NCBI GenBank assembly: GCA_009777335.1 | Contig: WRMC01000003.1 | Location: forward strand, 1 to 64,000 | Origin: Treponema sp. | GTDB lineage: Bacteria > Spirochaetota > Spirochaetia > Treponematales > Breznakiellaceae | Direction of reading: 5' to 3' | DNA: 64,000 nt | In this document: positions 22,935 to 31,818 of the stretch, in pieces | How positions within the stretch are numbered: position 1 is the first letter of the stretch | How the letters are laid out: each line of letters begins with the position of its first letter | Program-made: the position numbers and the translations under genes | Notes under the pieces: generated by a model | The model's database searches: none | What the model saw: the letters and a program-made list of their open reading frames with translations, nothing else | What the model was told of the DNA's origin: nothing

Positions 22935-24279
22935 TTGGAGAGGGTTACTTAACTCAGAAAAGGCTATCATGATGGTGGCTAAGCAACCTCATTTACTCGG
23001 TCATATCATCGGCAAGGATAAACTTACCCCAGTACACAGCGACTGGATACGATACATTTGGGACACGAACCAGCAAAGAGCCCTAATGGCTTACCGTGGC
23101 AGTTATAAAACTACAGCAATATGCACCATTGGAACTATCCGATGGATGCTCTTTAACCCGGATGACCGCATAGCCATTTTCAGGAAAAACGTGGGTCATT
23201 CTGCTGATGTGGTTAATACCGTGGCTCAGGCAATGCAATATACCGAGGTAGCAGAGATTTTCAAGTATCGCTTTGGAGAGTACCCCAATGCAAAGATACA
23301 GCGGAATGGGGCATTGCAATACACCTTCAAAAAGACGATAACCCCGGAGCCGAATGTCATTGCCCTTGGGGTGTCCAGTGGAGATATCACGGGTAAGCAT
23401 TTTGATAAAATAATCATTGATGACTTCGCAACAATTCGAGATAGGGTAAGCAGAGCAGAAAGACAGCACACCAAGTTATCCCTAATGGAAATACAAACAA
23501 ACATCATCGACCCTAAGAAGGGAGTTGGCTACATCGGCACCCCGTGGCACCGGGATGATGCTTGGAAGTATGTCAACAGTCTCTGTCCCGTGGCAAAGTA
23601 CCCTATTAGCAGGTATGGAAGCATTGTAGGTGAAGACGAGGTAAAGAATAAAAAGGCAACTACCACGCCAGCCCTATATGCCGCTAATTATGAGTTAGAC
23701 CTTATATCTGACGAATCCCTCTTGTTCCAGGACCCGGTTTATTCAAAGGGGTGGGATTACACTAACCGATCTGTAGCCCAACTTGATACTGCCTACGATG
23801 GGAACCATTTCTGTGCTCTCACCATTGCTTCGGCAATAAAGGGTGAAGGCGAAAACACGGTCTACCAAGTAGTTGGCTTTACTTATCCTGGTAACATACG
23901 GGATTGGTATGATACGATTGTTTCGATGTGCAAGAAGTACCGGGTCACAGCCTTGCACGAAGAATCGAATGCTGATAAGGGAATGAGTGCTAATGACCTT
24001 ACGAAAAAGGGGCTCAATGTTATTTCCTATAGTGAAAGACAGAGCAAGCATTACAAGATTAGCACCCACTTATACAAGGTGTGGCGTAATATAGAATGGG
24101 CACCTGAGACAGATGATGAATACATGGCACAGATCATCGACTATCAGGAAGGAAGTACACCCGATGATGCACCTGACAGTGCCGCTTCACTCTTTCGTGA
24201 AGCATTTTTCAAGAACATTGCTTTCGATGAAGAGCATCGTAATCAAATGGCATCCAGGCGGATGAGGGAGGCGGTATGA
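22927..24279 (+). CDS. terL: Large terminase subunit
   Basis: 450 aa from ATG 22927. ATPase domain: Walker A-like MAYRGSYKTT near residue 54, Walker B FDKIIIDDF near 162, and motif III YIGTPWHRDD near 203. The nuclease domain starts near residue 275 with LDTAYDGNHFCAL, where acidic residues bind metal. It packages DNA into proheads using ATP and cuts concatemers. Overlaps the portal gene by 4 bases, the classic order. Confidence 0.9.
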   Translation: MGDWRGLLNSEKAIMMVAKQPHLLGHIIGKDKLTPVHSDWIRYIWDTNQQRALMAYRGSYKTTAICTIGTIRWMLFNPDDRIAIFRKNVGHSADVVNTVAQAMQYTEVAEIFKYRFGEYPNAKIQRNGALQYTFKKTITPEPNVIALGVSSGDITGKHFDKIIIDDFATIRDRVSRAERQHTKLSLMEIQTNIIDPKKGVGYIGTPWHRDDAWKYVNSLCPVAKYPISRYGSIVGEDEVKNKKATTTPALYAANYELDLISDESLLFQDPVYSKGWDYTNRSVAQLDTAYDGNHFCALTIASAIKGEGENTVYQVVGFTYPGNIRDWYDTIVSMCKKYRVTALHEESNADKGMSANDLTKKGLNVISYSERQSKHYKISTHLYKVWRNIEWAPETDDEYMAQIIDYQEGSTPDDAPDSAASLFREAFFKNIAFDEEHRNQMASRRMREAV

Positions 24280-25817
24280 GTAGCACATTACAGCAAGGTG
24301 GGCATTTCCAAAAACTATTAGGCCCGTTAGGTATTTGGAAGAAAGGTGGAGACCTACAACGGGACCTGGGCAAACGGGACCGGCCCCATAGGCCCCAGCA
24401 CGTTGACATGAGCGGTGGCTTACAGGCAAATGCAGATATTCTCTACGGGCTCTACTACGGGGACATCCCGGAGTTACAATTTGCCTCTCCTATGGCATAT
24501 ACACCCATAAACGTGCCTACGAACCTTATTGGTATTCCTACGCCGAAGGCCAGGGATAAGAAGACTCAAGAGGCAATAAAGAGCATCATTGACAGCCAAA
24601 GTGACGAGTGTCCTATCATCGTGCAGACCTACTTGCTCATTGGCACTGCATGGCGGTGGTGTCGGTTTAGTCAGAAACTGGGGAGGGTTATCTGGGAGGC
24701 CATACCAGACCAGAATATCACCGATATCGAGATTGACCTGGACACTAATGAGATCAACGTGGTATGGGACCATGTACGCATCAAGTACACCGATGAATAT
24801 AACCAGGTTAAATATGCTGAACGCAAACGCCGAATAGGCCGGGACTACATTCAAATCTGGTGGATAGAGACCAATAACCAGAAAGAGATTAGAAGCACGA
24901 CCATGAAAAACCCCTTTGGGTTTATCCCCATTCCCTTCAGCCACGAACCCAAGGAAGATGAATGGCGGGGTCATTCCATCTTTGGGCGAAACCTTCGGCT
25001 ATTCAAGTCAACCCATGACATTCAATTGAGCCGGGACGAGATACTTGCCAAGTTTAAGCCCAAGCTGGTACAGAAGACCACCAATGTGTCCGAATGGCTC
25101 AAGAATAACGGTTATGACGACCTTGCCAGGGTAGACCCCTACGAAGACGATTTCTACGTCAACACCGGGGAAGAGACCACTGACTTCCTTTACCTTAATG
25201 GTGATGCTACTAGCCAGCATACAGCGGCTATTACGGCGAATAACCACCTGCTTGTTATCGGGTCCGGGGTGCCTGAGTTATTCTGGCCCTCTTTAGCCAC
25301 GGGGAACCATGCCTCTACTGAGACTCAGAAAGACCTGGGAATATCCTACATCCATGGGAAACGGCGGGAGTTAAACCGGGCCTTTACCTTGCTTTTTAAC
25401 CAGTCTTTGACAATCAAAGCCTTCATGGAGCAGACCCGCTACACCGAGGTTCAAAATGACTGGGACCAGTTCGAGATGGTAAGTAAGGAAGTCCAGGCCC
25501 GCATCTTCACGATGTTCACCCAGGCATTGGGCTCCATTATCACTAATGCCTCTATGGGGTATGACGATATCCAATACTTTATAGACAAGTTCTACCCAGA
25601 TCTGCCGGACAGGACCAGAAACAGGCTTAAAGAGAACATGACCGAGCTTATGATGGACCATACCCTCATACTCAAGGGGGACACATACGGGGGCATAGAC
25701 GAAGAAGATGAACCAGAGCCCCAAGACGAACCCGAGGGAGAGCCCAGGGCCGAAGACTCCACTGAGGGGGATGGTGATGACATGGACCCCGATGAAAAGA
25801 AGGACATAGGTGACTAA
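24276..25817 (+). CDS. Portal protein
   Basis: 513 aa, between terminase and head-morphogenesis genes. Features of the SPP1-gp6/DUF935-like portal group: KLGRVIWEAIPDQNIT, a central SHEPKEDEWRGHSIFG and long helices near the C-terminus. Ends in a very acidic tail (EDEPEPQDEPEGEPRAED). Forms the dodecameric ring that carries the packaging motor and connects head and tail. Call supported mainly by position and style. Confidence 0.8.
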   Translation: MSSTLQQGGHFQKLLGPLGIWKKGGDLQRDLGKRDRPHRPQHVDMSGGLQANADILYGLYYGDIPELQFASPMAYTPINVPTNLIGIPTPKARDKKTQEAIKSIIDSQSDECPIIVQTYLLIGTAWRWCRFSQKLGRVIWEAIPDQNITDIEIDLDTNEINVVWDHVRIKYTDEYNQVKYAERKRRIGRDYIQIWWIETNNQKEIRSTTMKNPFGFIPIPFSHEPKEDEWRGHSIFGRNLRLFKSTHDIQLSRDEILAKFKPKLVQKTTNVSEWLKNNGYDDLARVDPYEDDFYVNTGEETTDFLYLNGDATSQHTAAITANNHLLVIGSGVPELFWPSLATGNHASTETQKDLGISYIHGKRRELNRAFTLLFNQSLTIKAFMEQTRYTEVQNDWDQFEMVSKEVQARIFTMFTQALGSIITNASMGYDDIQYFIDKFYPDLPDRTRNRLKENMTELMMDHTLILKGDTYGGIDEEDEPEPQDEPEGEPRAEDSTEGDGDDMDPDEKKDIGD

Positions 25818-27723
25818 GACCCAGTATCGCCGGGAGCATTACCAGGCGAGGGCCACCTGTAAGGGTCTCACCATACAGGCCGGGAAGCAGATACGCCGGG
25901 AATATATCCGCATAGCCTCCATTGTTGCCAAGGCCATACGGGCCTGTCCTAATAAGATGTTCCTCGAAGAGACCGTTAGAGCCGCTTTTCCCCGTAAAGA
26001 ATTGCATGACTTTATCACTGCCCTCGTGAAGGACGGCAGGGGCAAGGCCGCTCAGTTGGTAGCGGATATCAATAAAAAGCATCTCTTTGGGTTACTGGAC
26101 AAGGTAAAGGGCCACGGGCTCAGTAAAGAAAAGATAGCAGCCATGTTCGATGCCAATGTGGAAAAGGTACGGCAAGCCAATAGCATGATTCATTACCAAG
26201 AGTTACAGGCCAATAGCATTCACCGAACCTACCGGGGCACGGGGTTTGCATATCGGCCTGATGGCACCTGGGGTGAAACAGAGAGGCAACGCACCTTTAG
26301 GCAGTCTTACCCACTCAGCACGTCTGTGTGGACTACTGTCAATAAGACTGAGGAAAGGCTCTTGGACGTAGTATGGGGAGGCATATCCCAGGGCCGAGAC
26401 ATACGCACCATCTCCCAGGACATTATGGCATTCGCTCAGGGAGGCCCCGCTGCCATGCCCGGTAGGTGGGGTAAACTACTCCCTGGGACCAGAGAATATG
26501 CCCGGAGGCTAGGCGGGCTAGGCCCCGACTACCGGGCCATACGGCTTTACCGTTCCGAGTTGTACCGCAATATGCAGGAAGAGTCCATCGCAGAGGGCAA
26601 GAACAACCCAGCCTGTACAGGGCTCTACGACTGGGTACGTTTCGGTGGACGGGAAGATACCTGCTCAGTTTGCATGGCTTTAGCTGCTGGTAGCCCTTAT
26701 ACCGCCGAGACGGTGCCGGAGTATCCCCACGCTAACTGCTTATGCAGTGTCCAGCCCCGCTTAAAGGACGATGATGAGTTCATTCAACAGTTAAGGGATT
26801 TCGTCAATGGGGACGATTCACCGGGAGCCCATGAGATAGAGGAATGGGCACGGGAGAATAATTTGATGGAGGATGGATTATCTAGTCCTTTTAGCCAGTT
26901 CTCAGCAGATGAAACGCCTCCAGTCGCTCTAGACCATAATCCTGACTATTCAAAATATGACATATCAACAGCGGTCAGTATTGAAAGTGAATACCTTAGA
27001 AATTATAGCGAAATCCATGGCAAAGAAGCTATGTCAATAATGTCTGGTAATAATGTTCTTGGGTCATGGGAAGGGACGAAAGAAGGAATAAACCTATACT
27101 TAAATCATGATATTATGAGTATCCTTAACGACCCTGATATTAGTTCATTGAGGATTATACATACGCATCTTGATGACTCAACATTTTCAATAAGAGATAT
27201 TCGCACCTTGCGTAAAAACAAGAGTGTAAGTGAATTGATAGCATACGGTGTAAATGGTAATTTCTACTCGATGAAGGTCCCAGAATCTGGAATTCGTGAC
27301 CTGCGTTTTTTTAACATGCAATATAGCCTTATTGAAAGTAAGATGCTAAACGAAATCCCGTTGCTACCTAATGAAGAATTTATGAATGAGCTTTATAAGC
27401 GATTATCAAATAAACTACATTGGGTGTTTAGGCATTCGCAAATAAGAAGGAGCAGTAAAATAATGAGTACAATAAAAAACAGCCGGGATGACCTTGAACG
27501 TTACTTAGAAGAACAAGGGCGGAAAGGGCTAGATTCTGGTGATGAAGCAGATGGGTTTTCACTTTTGTTGGCCTTAGAATATACCAAGGTTCTACAAAAA
27601 GACATTGAAGCATTCAAGAAACTCTCGCCAGAGGAACAGGAAGTTAAGTTCTGGGAGTATAAGAGCGAGATGGATGCTCTGTCCGATGAAGAGTTAGCAG
27701 AACGCTATGAAAAGTATTTCTAG
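25810..27723 (+). CDS. Mu-F-like head morphogenesis protein with JAMM-like C-terminal extension
   Basis: 637 aa, GTG start overlapping the portal gene. Residues 1-330 are a minor head protein of the phage Mu gpF type, with the closing motif EDTCSVCMALAAG...PHANCLCSV. From about residue 350 a separate, clearly AT-richer part begins. It contains IIHTHLDDSTFSIRDI (about 451-466), close to the HxH..SxxD metal motif of JAMM peptidases, and GVNGNFYSM after it. The spacing is one residue shorter than in the RadC-like protein at 13639. A helical tail ends it. The extension may be an injected effector or a processing peptidase; inference. Confidence 0.75.
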   Translation: MTKTQYRREHYQARATCKGLTIQAGKQIRREYIRIASIVAKAIRACPNKMFLEETVRAAFPRKELHDFITALVKDGRGKAAQLVADINKKHLFGLLDKVKGHGLSKEKIAAMFDANVEKVRQANSMIHYQELQANSIHRTYRGTGFAYRPDGTWGETERQRTFRQSYPLSTSVWTTVNKTEERLLDVVWGGISQGRDIRTISQDIMAFAQGGPAAMPGRWGKLLPGTREYARRLGGLGPDYRAIRLYRSELYRNMQEESIAEGKNNPACTGLYDWVRFGGREDTCSVCMALAAGSPYTAETVPEYPHANCLCSVQPRLKDDDEFIQQLRDFVNGDDSPGAHEIEEWARENNLMEDGLSSPFSQFSADETPPVALDHNPDYSKYDISTAVSIESEYLRNYSEIHGKEAMSIMSGNNVLGSWEGTKEGINLYLNHDIMSILNDPDISSLRIIHTHLDDSTFSIRDIRTLRKNKSVSELIAYGVNGNFYSMKVPESGIRDLRFFNMQYSLIESKMLNEIPLLPNEEFMNELYKRLSNKLHWVFRHSQIRRSSKIMSTIKNSRDDLERYLEEQGRKGLDSGDEADGFSLLLALEYTKVLQKDIEAFKKLSPEEQEVKFWEYKSEMDALSDEELAERYEKYF

Positions 27724-27769
27724 GTAAACCGAGGATGAATCCTCATAATATAAAACCGGGAGGAACAAT
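27724..27769 (+). promoter_or_regulatory. Short gap with small hairpin and RBS
   Basis: GAGGAT/ATCCTC forms a tight inverted repeat at 27731-27744, followed by GGGAGGAAC before the next ATG. No T-run, so not a terminator; it may be an RNA processing site or nothing. Confidence 0.3.
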
Positions 27770-28105
27770 ATGTTCAACATTGCAGTAACCAAAGAGAACC
27801 AGACCAGGTTCTACGAAGATGCCGATGGCAAGCCCCGTCAGTATCCCACCCTAGCCGATGCCCTTGTAACGGCCCAGTACCATGGCCTTACCAAGGAATC
27901 AGACGGATTGTTTTTCGTGAAACATGGAACACCAGTCGATGACATCTTAAGGCCCGCACCTAAAGGCGGTGCTGGCGGGGATGCAGCTGCTCCCAAAGGT
28001 GGCGATAGCGGGGCTGGAGGTGGCAATGGAGGCCCCTCAGCAGGTGAAGGTAACGGAGGAAATGCAACCCCTAAAGTAACTCCACCTGCACCTAGTGATA
28101 AGTAA
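27770..28105 (+). CDS. Small protein with Gly/Ala/Pro-rich tail
   Basis: 111 aa. A folded N-terminal half (about 1-60, NIAVTKENQTRFYEDADGK) is followed by a low-complexity tail of Gly, Ala, Pro and Ser. Lies between head genes and may be a minor head or scaffold-associated component. GGGAGGAAC precedes the start. No family recognised. Confidence 0.65.
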   Translation: MFNIAVTKENQTRFYEDADGKPRQYPTLADALVTAQYHGLTKESDGLFFVKHGTPVDDILRPAPKGGAGGDAAAPKGGDSGAGGGNGGPSAGEGNGGNATPKVTPPAPSDK

Positions 28106-28124
28106 CAGGGCCACGGGAGGGAGT

Positions 28125-28289
28125 ATGGAATTAGGTCCAGCAACGGAACAGGCTATTTTGGTAGCCATCCGCAAGATAGCACATTCCACTGATTACGGGC
28201 AGGTAATAATCAAGCTTGATAAAACCGCCCCTAGGCAGGAAATTGTTATTGAGACTCAGGAAAAAATACGAGTAGAAAAAGAGGCTTGA
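28125..28289 (+). CDS. Small hypothetical protein, 54 aa
   Basis: ATG 28125 with CGGGAGGGAG just upstream; the ORF-track start at 28095 overlaps the previous gene without a ribosome binding site. Resembles a short alpha-beta unit (TEQAILVAIRKIAHS; EIVIETQEKI). Its stop codon lies inside the -35 box of the next promoter. Confidence 0.6.
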   Translation: MELGPATEQAILVAIRKIAHSTDYGQVIIKLDKTAPRQEIVIETQEKIRVEKEA

Positions 28290-28426
28290 CAAACTCGGTA
28301 TATATCGTATACTGATAATTGGTATTATCGTTGCTGACCGATATGCGGAGGCGACAGTGATCCCATAGGAAACTCAGCTGGAAAACCCAGCCGAACTTCC
28401 CGTGGGCTCATTGTCGCCTTTTTTTA
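28286..28426 (+). ncRNA. Promoter plus hairpin RNA element A (shares 5' box with 43.7 kb)
   Basis: TTGACA 28286-28291, TATACT 28308-28313 (16-bp spacer), predicted start near 28320. The transcript contains the box TGCTGACCGATATGCGGAGG (28332-28351), then a terminator whose outer stem GGCGACAGTGA pairs with TCATTGTCGCC (28350-28360 with 28408-28418), an inner hairpin GCTGG/CCAGC, and a T-run 28419-28425. A ~105-nt RNA results. It sits 16 bases before the protease/scaffold gene, so it may be an attenuator or an independent small RNA. Element B at 43731 repeats the promoter and box. Confidence 0.75.
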
Positions 28427-28441
28427 TTGCCCAAGGAGTAC

Positions 28442-29749
28442 ATGAAAATGCTGTATAAAAACAATGCACCACCCCCCGGTGTTGTATACTTTAACTACCG
28501 CACATCGAAGGCTGATCTGCCCGATCCGCAGGGCCTTCCTACACTAATAAAGTCTGAGGCCATGTCTGCCATCACCAGGAACGAAGAAAGCCCCTTGTAC
28601 CGTACCGAGGCCATAGATTACCCCGTAGCAGGTACTGGTGGCATTTATACCGAGGCTTTCTTTGAATCTTTTCTTAACCGCATGAAAGCCCATCCCTTTG
28701 GCGGGAATAAGCTTGGGCATAGTTACCCTGAAAAGAATGACTTTTACACCATCGGTGGCAAGATAGAGAAAAACGGAGATGGAACGGGGACGGTCTTTTT
28801 CAAAATCGTAATACCATCCATGGGCTATGAAACCACTAATTCCGGCTTTATTCGGGACGTACTGGCAGGGAATGTCCATTTCTCTCTTGTAACCCTGCCC
28901 GAATATGAGCTTAGGCAAAATGCCAAGACCAAGGAGATGGAGAAACACTTCGTAAAATCCATTGGAAACGAACGCAACGATGCGGTTCCCTTTGAAGGGG
29001 GAGCCATGCCACAGAGGGTAAGTAATAGCGAATTTGACATTGAGCAGGTAAGAAGTCTGATTGAAAAGGGTCAGATTGATTATAAATCGAAAGGGGATGA
29101 ACTCATTCAGGATGGCCTAGTAACTTATTCCGCATTACGCCGATATGCCGCTAATGCCGATAACCGAACACCCGGACTGACTGACCTCGTATCTCTGGCA
29201 GATAAACTACGAAACAGGAGACATAAAATGGACGATGAAAAAGTCGTAACCAAAGAAGAGGCCATTAAAGTCCTTAACGGTCTTTTTATGAACGGTCTTG
29301 TAACGGTGAAGGATATCCTTGACGGGATAGGCCCCAAGGCCACCGCTTTCCTTCGCAATGAACAGGATGATGCCAATACCGCCCTTGCCAATTCGGTAAG
29401 AGAGTTGCTTGGGGATAAACCCCTGGACAACCTTAAGGTACTGCTTAACACCAAGGCCGAGAACGAAAAGTTCCTGGTACAGAATGCCGTTCGAGCCCAG
29501 GTAGGCACCGAAAGGATTAGCAATGCCAAGGGTGAAGAGGTGGAAAACCCTGCGTACCAATACGCCATGCGTATATGTAACGGCAAGGTAGGGTCTGACC
29601 TTACTGCTGCTCTTGAGGCTCTCAAGAACGATTCGGTCATGCAGACCCTTCTGGCCTCCCAGGCTGACCATCAGTCGGAGTTCAACCGCCTTGAAGGCGG
29701 TGGAAGTGCCCAAAGCAATGCGGCTTCCCCCGCTGTGATGGAGGTGTAA
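28442..29749 (+). CDS. Prohead protease and scaffold fusion
   Basis: 435 aa from ATG 28442 (ATG 28448 is equally possible; AAGGAG lies 3 or 9 bases upstream). The N-terminal part contains GHSYPEKNDFYTIGGKI and VHFSLVTLPEY, which provide the His and Ser expected of a herpesvirus/HK97-style prohead protease. From about residue 250 it becomes a helical, charged scaffold region ending in a Gly/Ser-rich tail. An internal start at 29228 likely yields free scaffold. Located directly upstream of decoration and major capsid genes. Confidence 0.75.
   Translation: MKMLYKNNAPPPGVVYFNYRTSKADLPDPQGLPTLIKSEAMSAITRNEESPLYRTEAIDYPVAGTGGIYTEAFFESFLNRMKAHPFGGNKLGHSYPEKNDFYTIGGKIEKNGDGTGTVFFKIVIPSMGYETTNSGFIRDVLAGNVHFSLVTLPEYELRQNAKTKEMEKHFVKSIGNERNDAVPFEGGAMPQRVSNSEFDIEQVRSLIEKGQIDYKSKGDELIQDGLVTYSALRRYAANADNRTPGLTDLVSLADKLRNRRHKMDDEKVVTKEEAIKVLNGLFMNGLVTVKDILDGIGPKATAFLRNEQDDANTALANSVRELLGDKPLDNLKVLLNTKAENEKFLVQNAVRAQVGTERISNAKGEEVENPAYQYAMRICNGKVGSDLTAALEALKNDSVMQTLLASQADHQSEFNRLEGGGSAQSNAASPAVMEV
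29228..29749 (+). CDS. Nested in-frame scaffold protein start
   Basis: Within the protease/scaffold ORF, AGGAGACATAAA stands just ahead of an in-frame ATG at 29228, giving a 173-aa helical protein beginning MDDEKVVTKEEA. This arrangement is known from lambda C/Nu3, where the scaffold is made from an internal start. Sequence supports the start; production of a separate protein is inference. Confidence 0.55.
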   Translation: MDDEKVVTKEEAIKVLNGLFMNGLVTVKDILDGIGPKATAFLRNEQDDANTALANSVRELLGDKPLDNLKVLLNTKAENEKFLVQNAVRAQVGTERISNAKGEEVENPAYQYAMRICNGKVGSDLTAALEALKNDSVMQTLLASQADHQSEFNRLEGGGSAQSNAASPAVMEV

Positions 29750-29752
29750 CCC

Positions 29753-30124
29753 ATGCCTAAAGTTTACATTGAAAAGCAGTACAACGATGTTGTACGCATC
29801 AGGAACAATCTGGGCCGGGACCTGGAGCAGATGGAGTTCCTTATCATGGGCCAGTTATCCGGGGTTGTTGACCGTAACACCAAGGACGGAGAGTTTGTAG
29901 GCTTACAGATTCAGCCCTTCATGGAAATACAGGTCAACGAAAAAGACCTTGCCCCCCAGGCCAATGCCTATGGGGAAGGTAGGACTATCTTTTTCAACCA
30001 GACCACGGGCCTGTTCGCCGATGCTGCTGGGGCTGGCTTCGTAGCGGTGGGGCAGATTGCCCATAACCGTCTCAATCCTGAAGGTATCGTAACCTTCTAC
30101 AAATACCCCCAAGCGGTGGCTTAA
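29753..30124 (+). CDS. Capsid decoration/stabilisation protein (DUF2190-like)
   Basis: 123 aa. The pattern NNLGRDLEQMEFLIMGQLSG, EFVGLQIQPF and VGQIAHNRLNPEG matches small beta-rich capsid cement proteins, which bind the outside of the mature shell. It lies between scaffold and major capsid genes, the usual place. GGAGGTGTAACCC precedes the start. Confidence 0.75.
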   Translation: MPKVYIEKQYNDVVRIRNNLGRDLEQMEFLIMGQLSGVVDRNTKDGEFVGLQIQPFMEIQVNEKDLAPQANAYGEGRTIFFNQTTGLFADAAGAGFVAVGQIAHNRLNPEGIVTFYKYPQAVA

Positions 30125-30134
30125 GGAGACATAC

Positions 30135-31349
30135 ATGGAAAAAGATCAACTCATCCCTGTCATTGACGGTGATGTATTACACCAGCGGATGGCGAATACC
30201 CGCCTGAGCCGTAATATCGGTGTGTACCAGGGGAACGCCAAAGACAACCTGAACATGGAGCAGGTTGCGTCTTATTACAACCAGGACATTGTGGTTACCA
30301 GTGCTGCTTGGAGGGATTCCGACCGAAGGGCCAGGCTCCACAACTCCATCCGGGATTTAAGAGCCCGCCTTGAAGCCCAGAAGAACGCCAATCAGGGCCT
30401 CGATTCTGCTACCATATCGGAACTCATGGGAGCCTACTTTATTGACATTGTACGGCTTTCCGATGAGATGCCCGATTACACCGGGACCTTGACCACCGTG
30501 TTCAATCGGCCTGATATGCCCAAGGATATCAACCTCCGTGACTTCCTTCCCTACACTGGTATGGAACGGGAGATTAACGGGTCTAACGACAGCGTGCCCC
30601 TCATTGAAGAAGCGGCTGCCGAAAAGGTGTTGATCTCCCTGGTCATTAAGGCTTTCGGACACAAAAACAGCCTTTATGACGTGGTGTTTAATCCCTTCTG
30701 GGATATCAACCGCCTCATGGAAACTGCGGCTACCATTCGCATTGACTCTCGTAACGATGATGTCATTGGGAAGATAGTCAAGGCCACCTATGATGCGAAC
30801 CATTCCCAGGCCCCTGTTACCACTTCGGATACCAGGGACTTACGCATCTACGAAACCGTAGACAGGGCCATAGACAAGCTGTATCGGCTTTTCCATCCCC
30901 AGTTCATACGGAAGCGGATTGGTGAGATGAACCCCCGGATCTACATGCTCCTTAACCCCATGGACAGGCGTAAAGTCCAGCCCGTGGTTTCTGGTGGGCT
31001 TGTAGGTGCAGGTGGGCTCCGCCAGATGGTCAATGCCCTTCCCATAGACGGGATTATCCCCTATGCCCACGGTATCCAGCACGGCTTACCTTGGGGCCAG
31101 GTGGAAGCATTAGACTTCCCCGGCGTGAAAGAAAACGAATTCTATCTGGTGGCGGTAACGCCTTACGGTGGAATGACCTTCATTAAGCGGGACCTGACCC
31201 TTGAAACTGGGACTGGTTCGGTGCTTCAGCTCTCCCGTGAGGAAAGGGCTTGGTATCGGATTGGTGTCACCTTCATGGATTGGCTCATTGGTAAGACCGA
31301 AGACGGCGTAGCCTACGGCGGTATTATCAAGGGGACCTTCCCGGAATAA
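30135..31349 (+). CDS. Major capsid protein
   Basis: 404 aa. The N-terminal ~110 residues are helical and charged (LHNSIRDLRARLEAQK), resembling the delta domain that HK97-type proteases remove. The remainder has the mixed pattern expected for an HK97 fold, including PRIYMLLNPMDRRK and VALDFPGVKE-like strands near the C-terminus. Position after decoration protein and before connector genes supports the call; specific family not recognised. GGAGACATAC precedes the ATG. Confidence 0.8.
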   Translation: MEKDQLIPVIDGDVLHQRMANTRLSRNIGVYQGNAKDNLNMEQVASYYNQDIVVTSAAWRDSDRRARLHNSIRDLRARLEAQKNANQGLDSATISELMGAYFIDIVRLSDEMPDYTGTLTTVFNRPDMPKDINLRDFLPYTGMEREINGSNDSVPLIEEAAAEKVLISLVIKAFGHKNSLYDVVFNPFWDINRLMETAATIRIDSRNDDVIGKIVKATYDANHSQAPVTTSDTRDLRIYETVDRAIDKLYRLFHPQFIRKRIGEMNPRIYMLLNPMDRRKVQPVVSGGLVGAGGLRQMVNALPIDGIIPYAHGIQHGLPWGQVEALDFPGVKENEFYLVAVTPYGGMTFIKRDLTLETGTGSVLQLSREERAWYRIGVTFMDWLIGKTEDGVAYGGIIKGTFPE

Positions 31350-31353
31350 GCCG

Positions 31354-31818
31354 ATGACAGAAGCGGAATTCGCAGAAGTACGAAAAATACGGATGATGCT
31401 CAGAGACCCCATTGAGGTGAATGATATCATCTATGCGAATTCCCTTCCTGTCGAGCCTGATGCCCAGGTTGCTTACTATGTAGACAGCCTGGGTGTTTAC
31501 CAAAAATTCAACCACCGAAGAGGCGTTTGGGAACTGCTTATTTTACGCTTAAGCGATGCCTACATAAAAGAGACGGTGGCAGAGAAAGGCGTTCAACGGG
31601 GTGCAATTGCTTTAATTGACTTCATCATCATGGGGTTACAATCTGGGGCAGTTAGTTTCTCCGCTGGGGCAGAAAGTGTCACCAGGGCAAGCCTTGCAGA
31701 TGAGATAGCCCTATTGAAAGAAAAGAAGGCCATCCTAATGGAAGAGACCGGGGCAGGTACAGGCAGAACCTTGCGGACAAGACGATCTGCGATTGGTGGA
31801 GTTATGGAGCTTATGTAA
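31354..31818 (+). CDS. Putative head-tail connector component
   Basis: 154 aa, four bases after the capsid gene stop and overlapping the next start by one base. The N-terminal half reads like a small helical domain (EVRKIRMMLRDP), the C-terminus is rich in small residues and Arg (TGRTLRTRRSA). Position fits a head-completion or connector adaptor protein. No family recognised. Confidence 0.6.
   Translation: MTEAEFAEVRKIRMMLRDPIEVNDIIYANSLPVEPDAQVAYYVDSLGVYQKFNHRRGVWELLILRLSDAYIKETVAEKGVQRGAIALIDFIIMGLQSGAVSFSAGAESVTRASLADEIALLKEKKAILMEETGAGTGRTLRTRRSAIGGVMELM

Noticed and set aside
24474-24974. 166-aa minus-strand ORF opposite portal
   Set aside because: Shadow of the portal gene; no ribosome binding site or plausible product.
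29125-29713. Minus-strand ORFs of 168-171 aa opposite the scaffold
   Set aside because: Two overlapping antisense frames in one coding region; typical shadow pattern.
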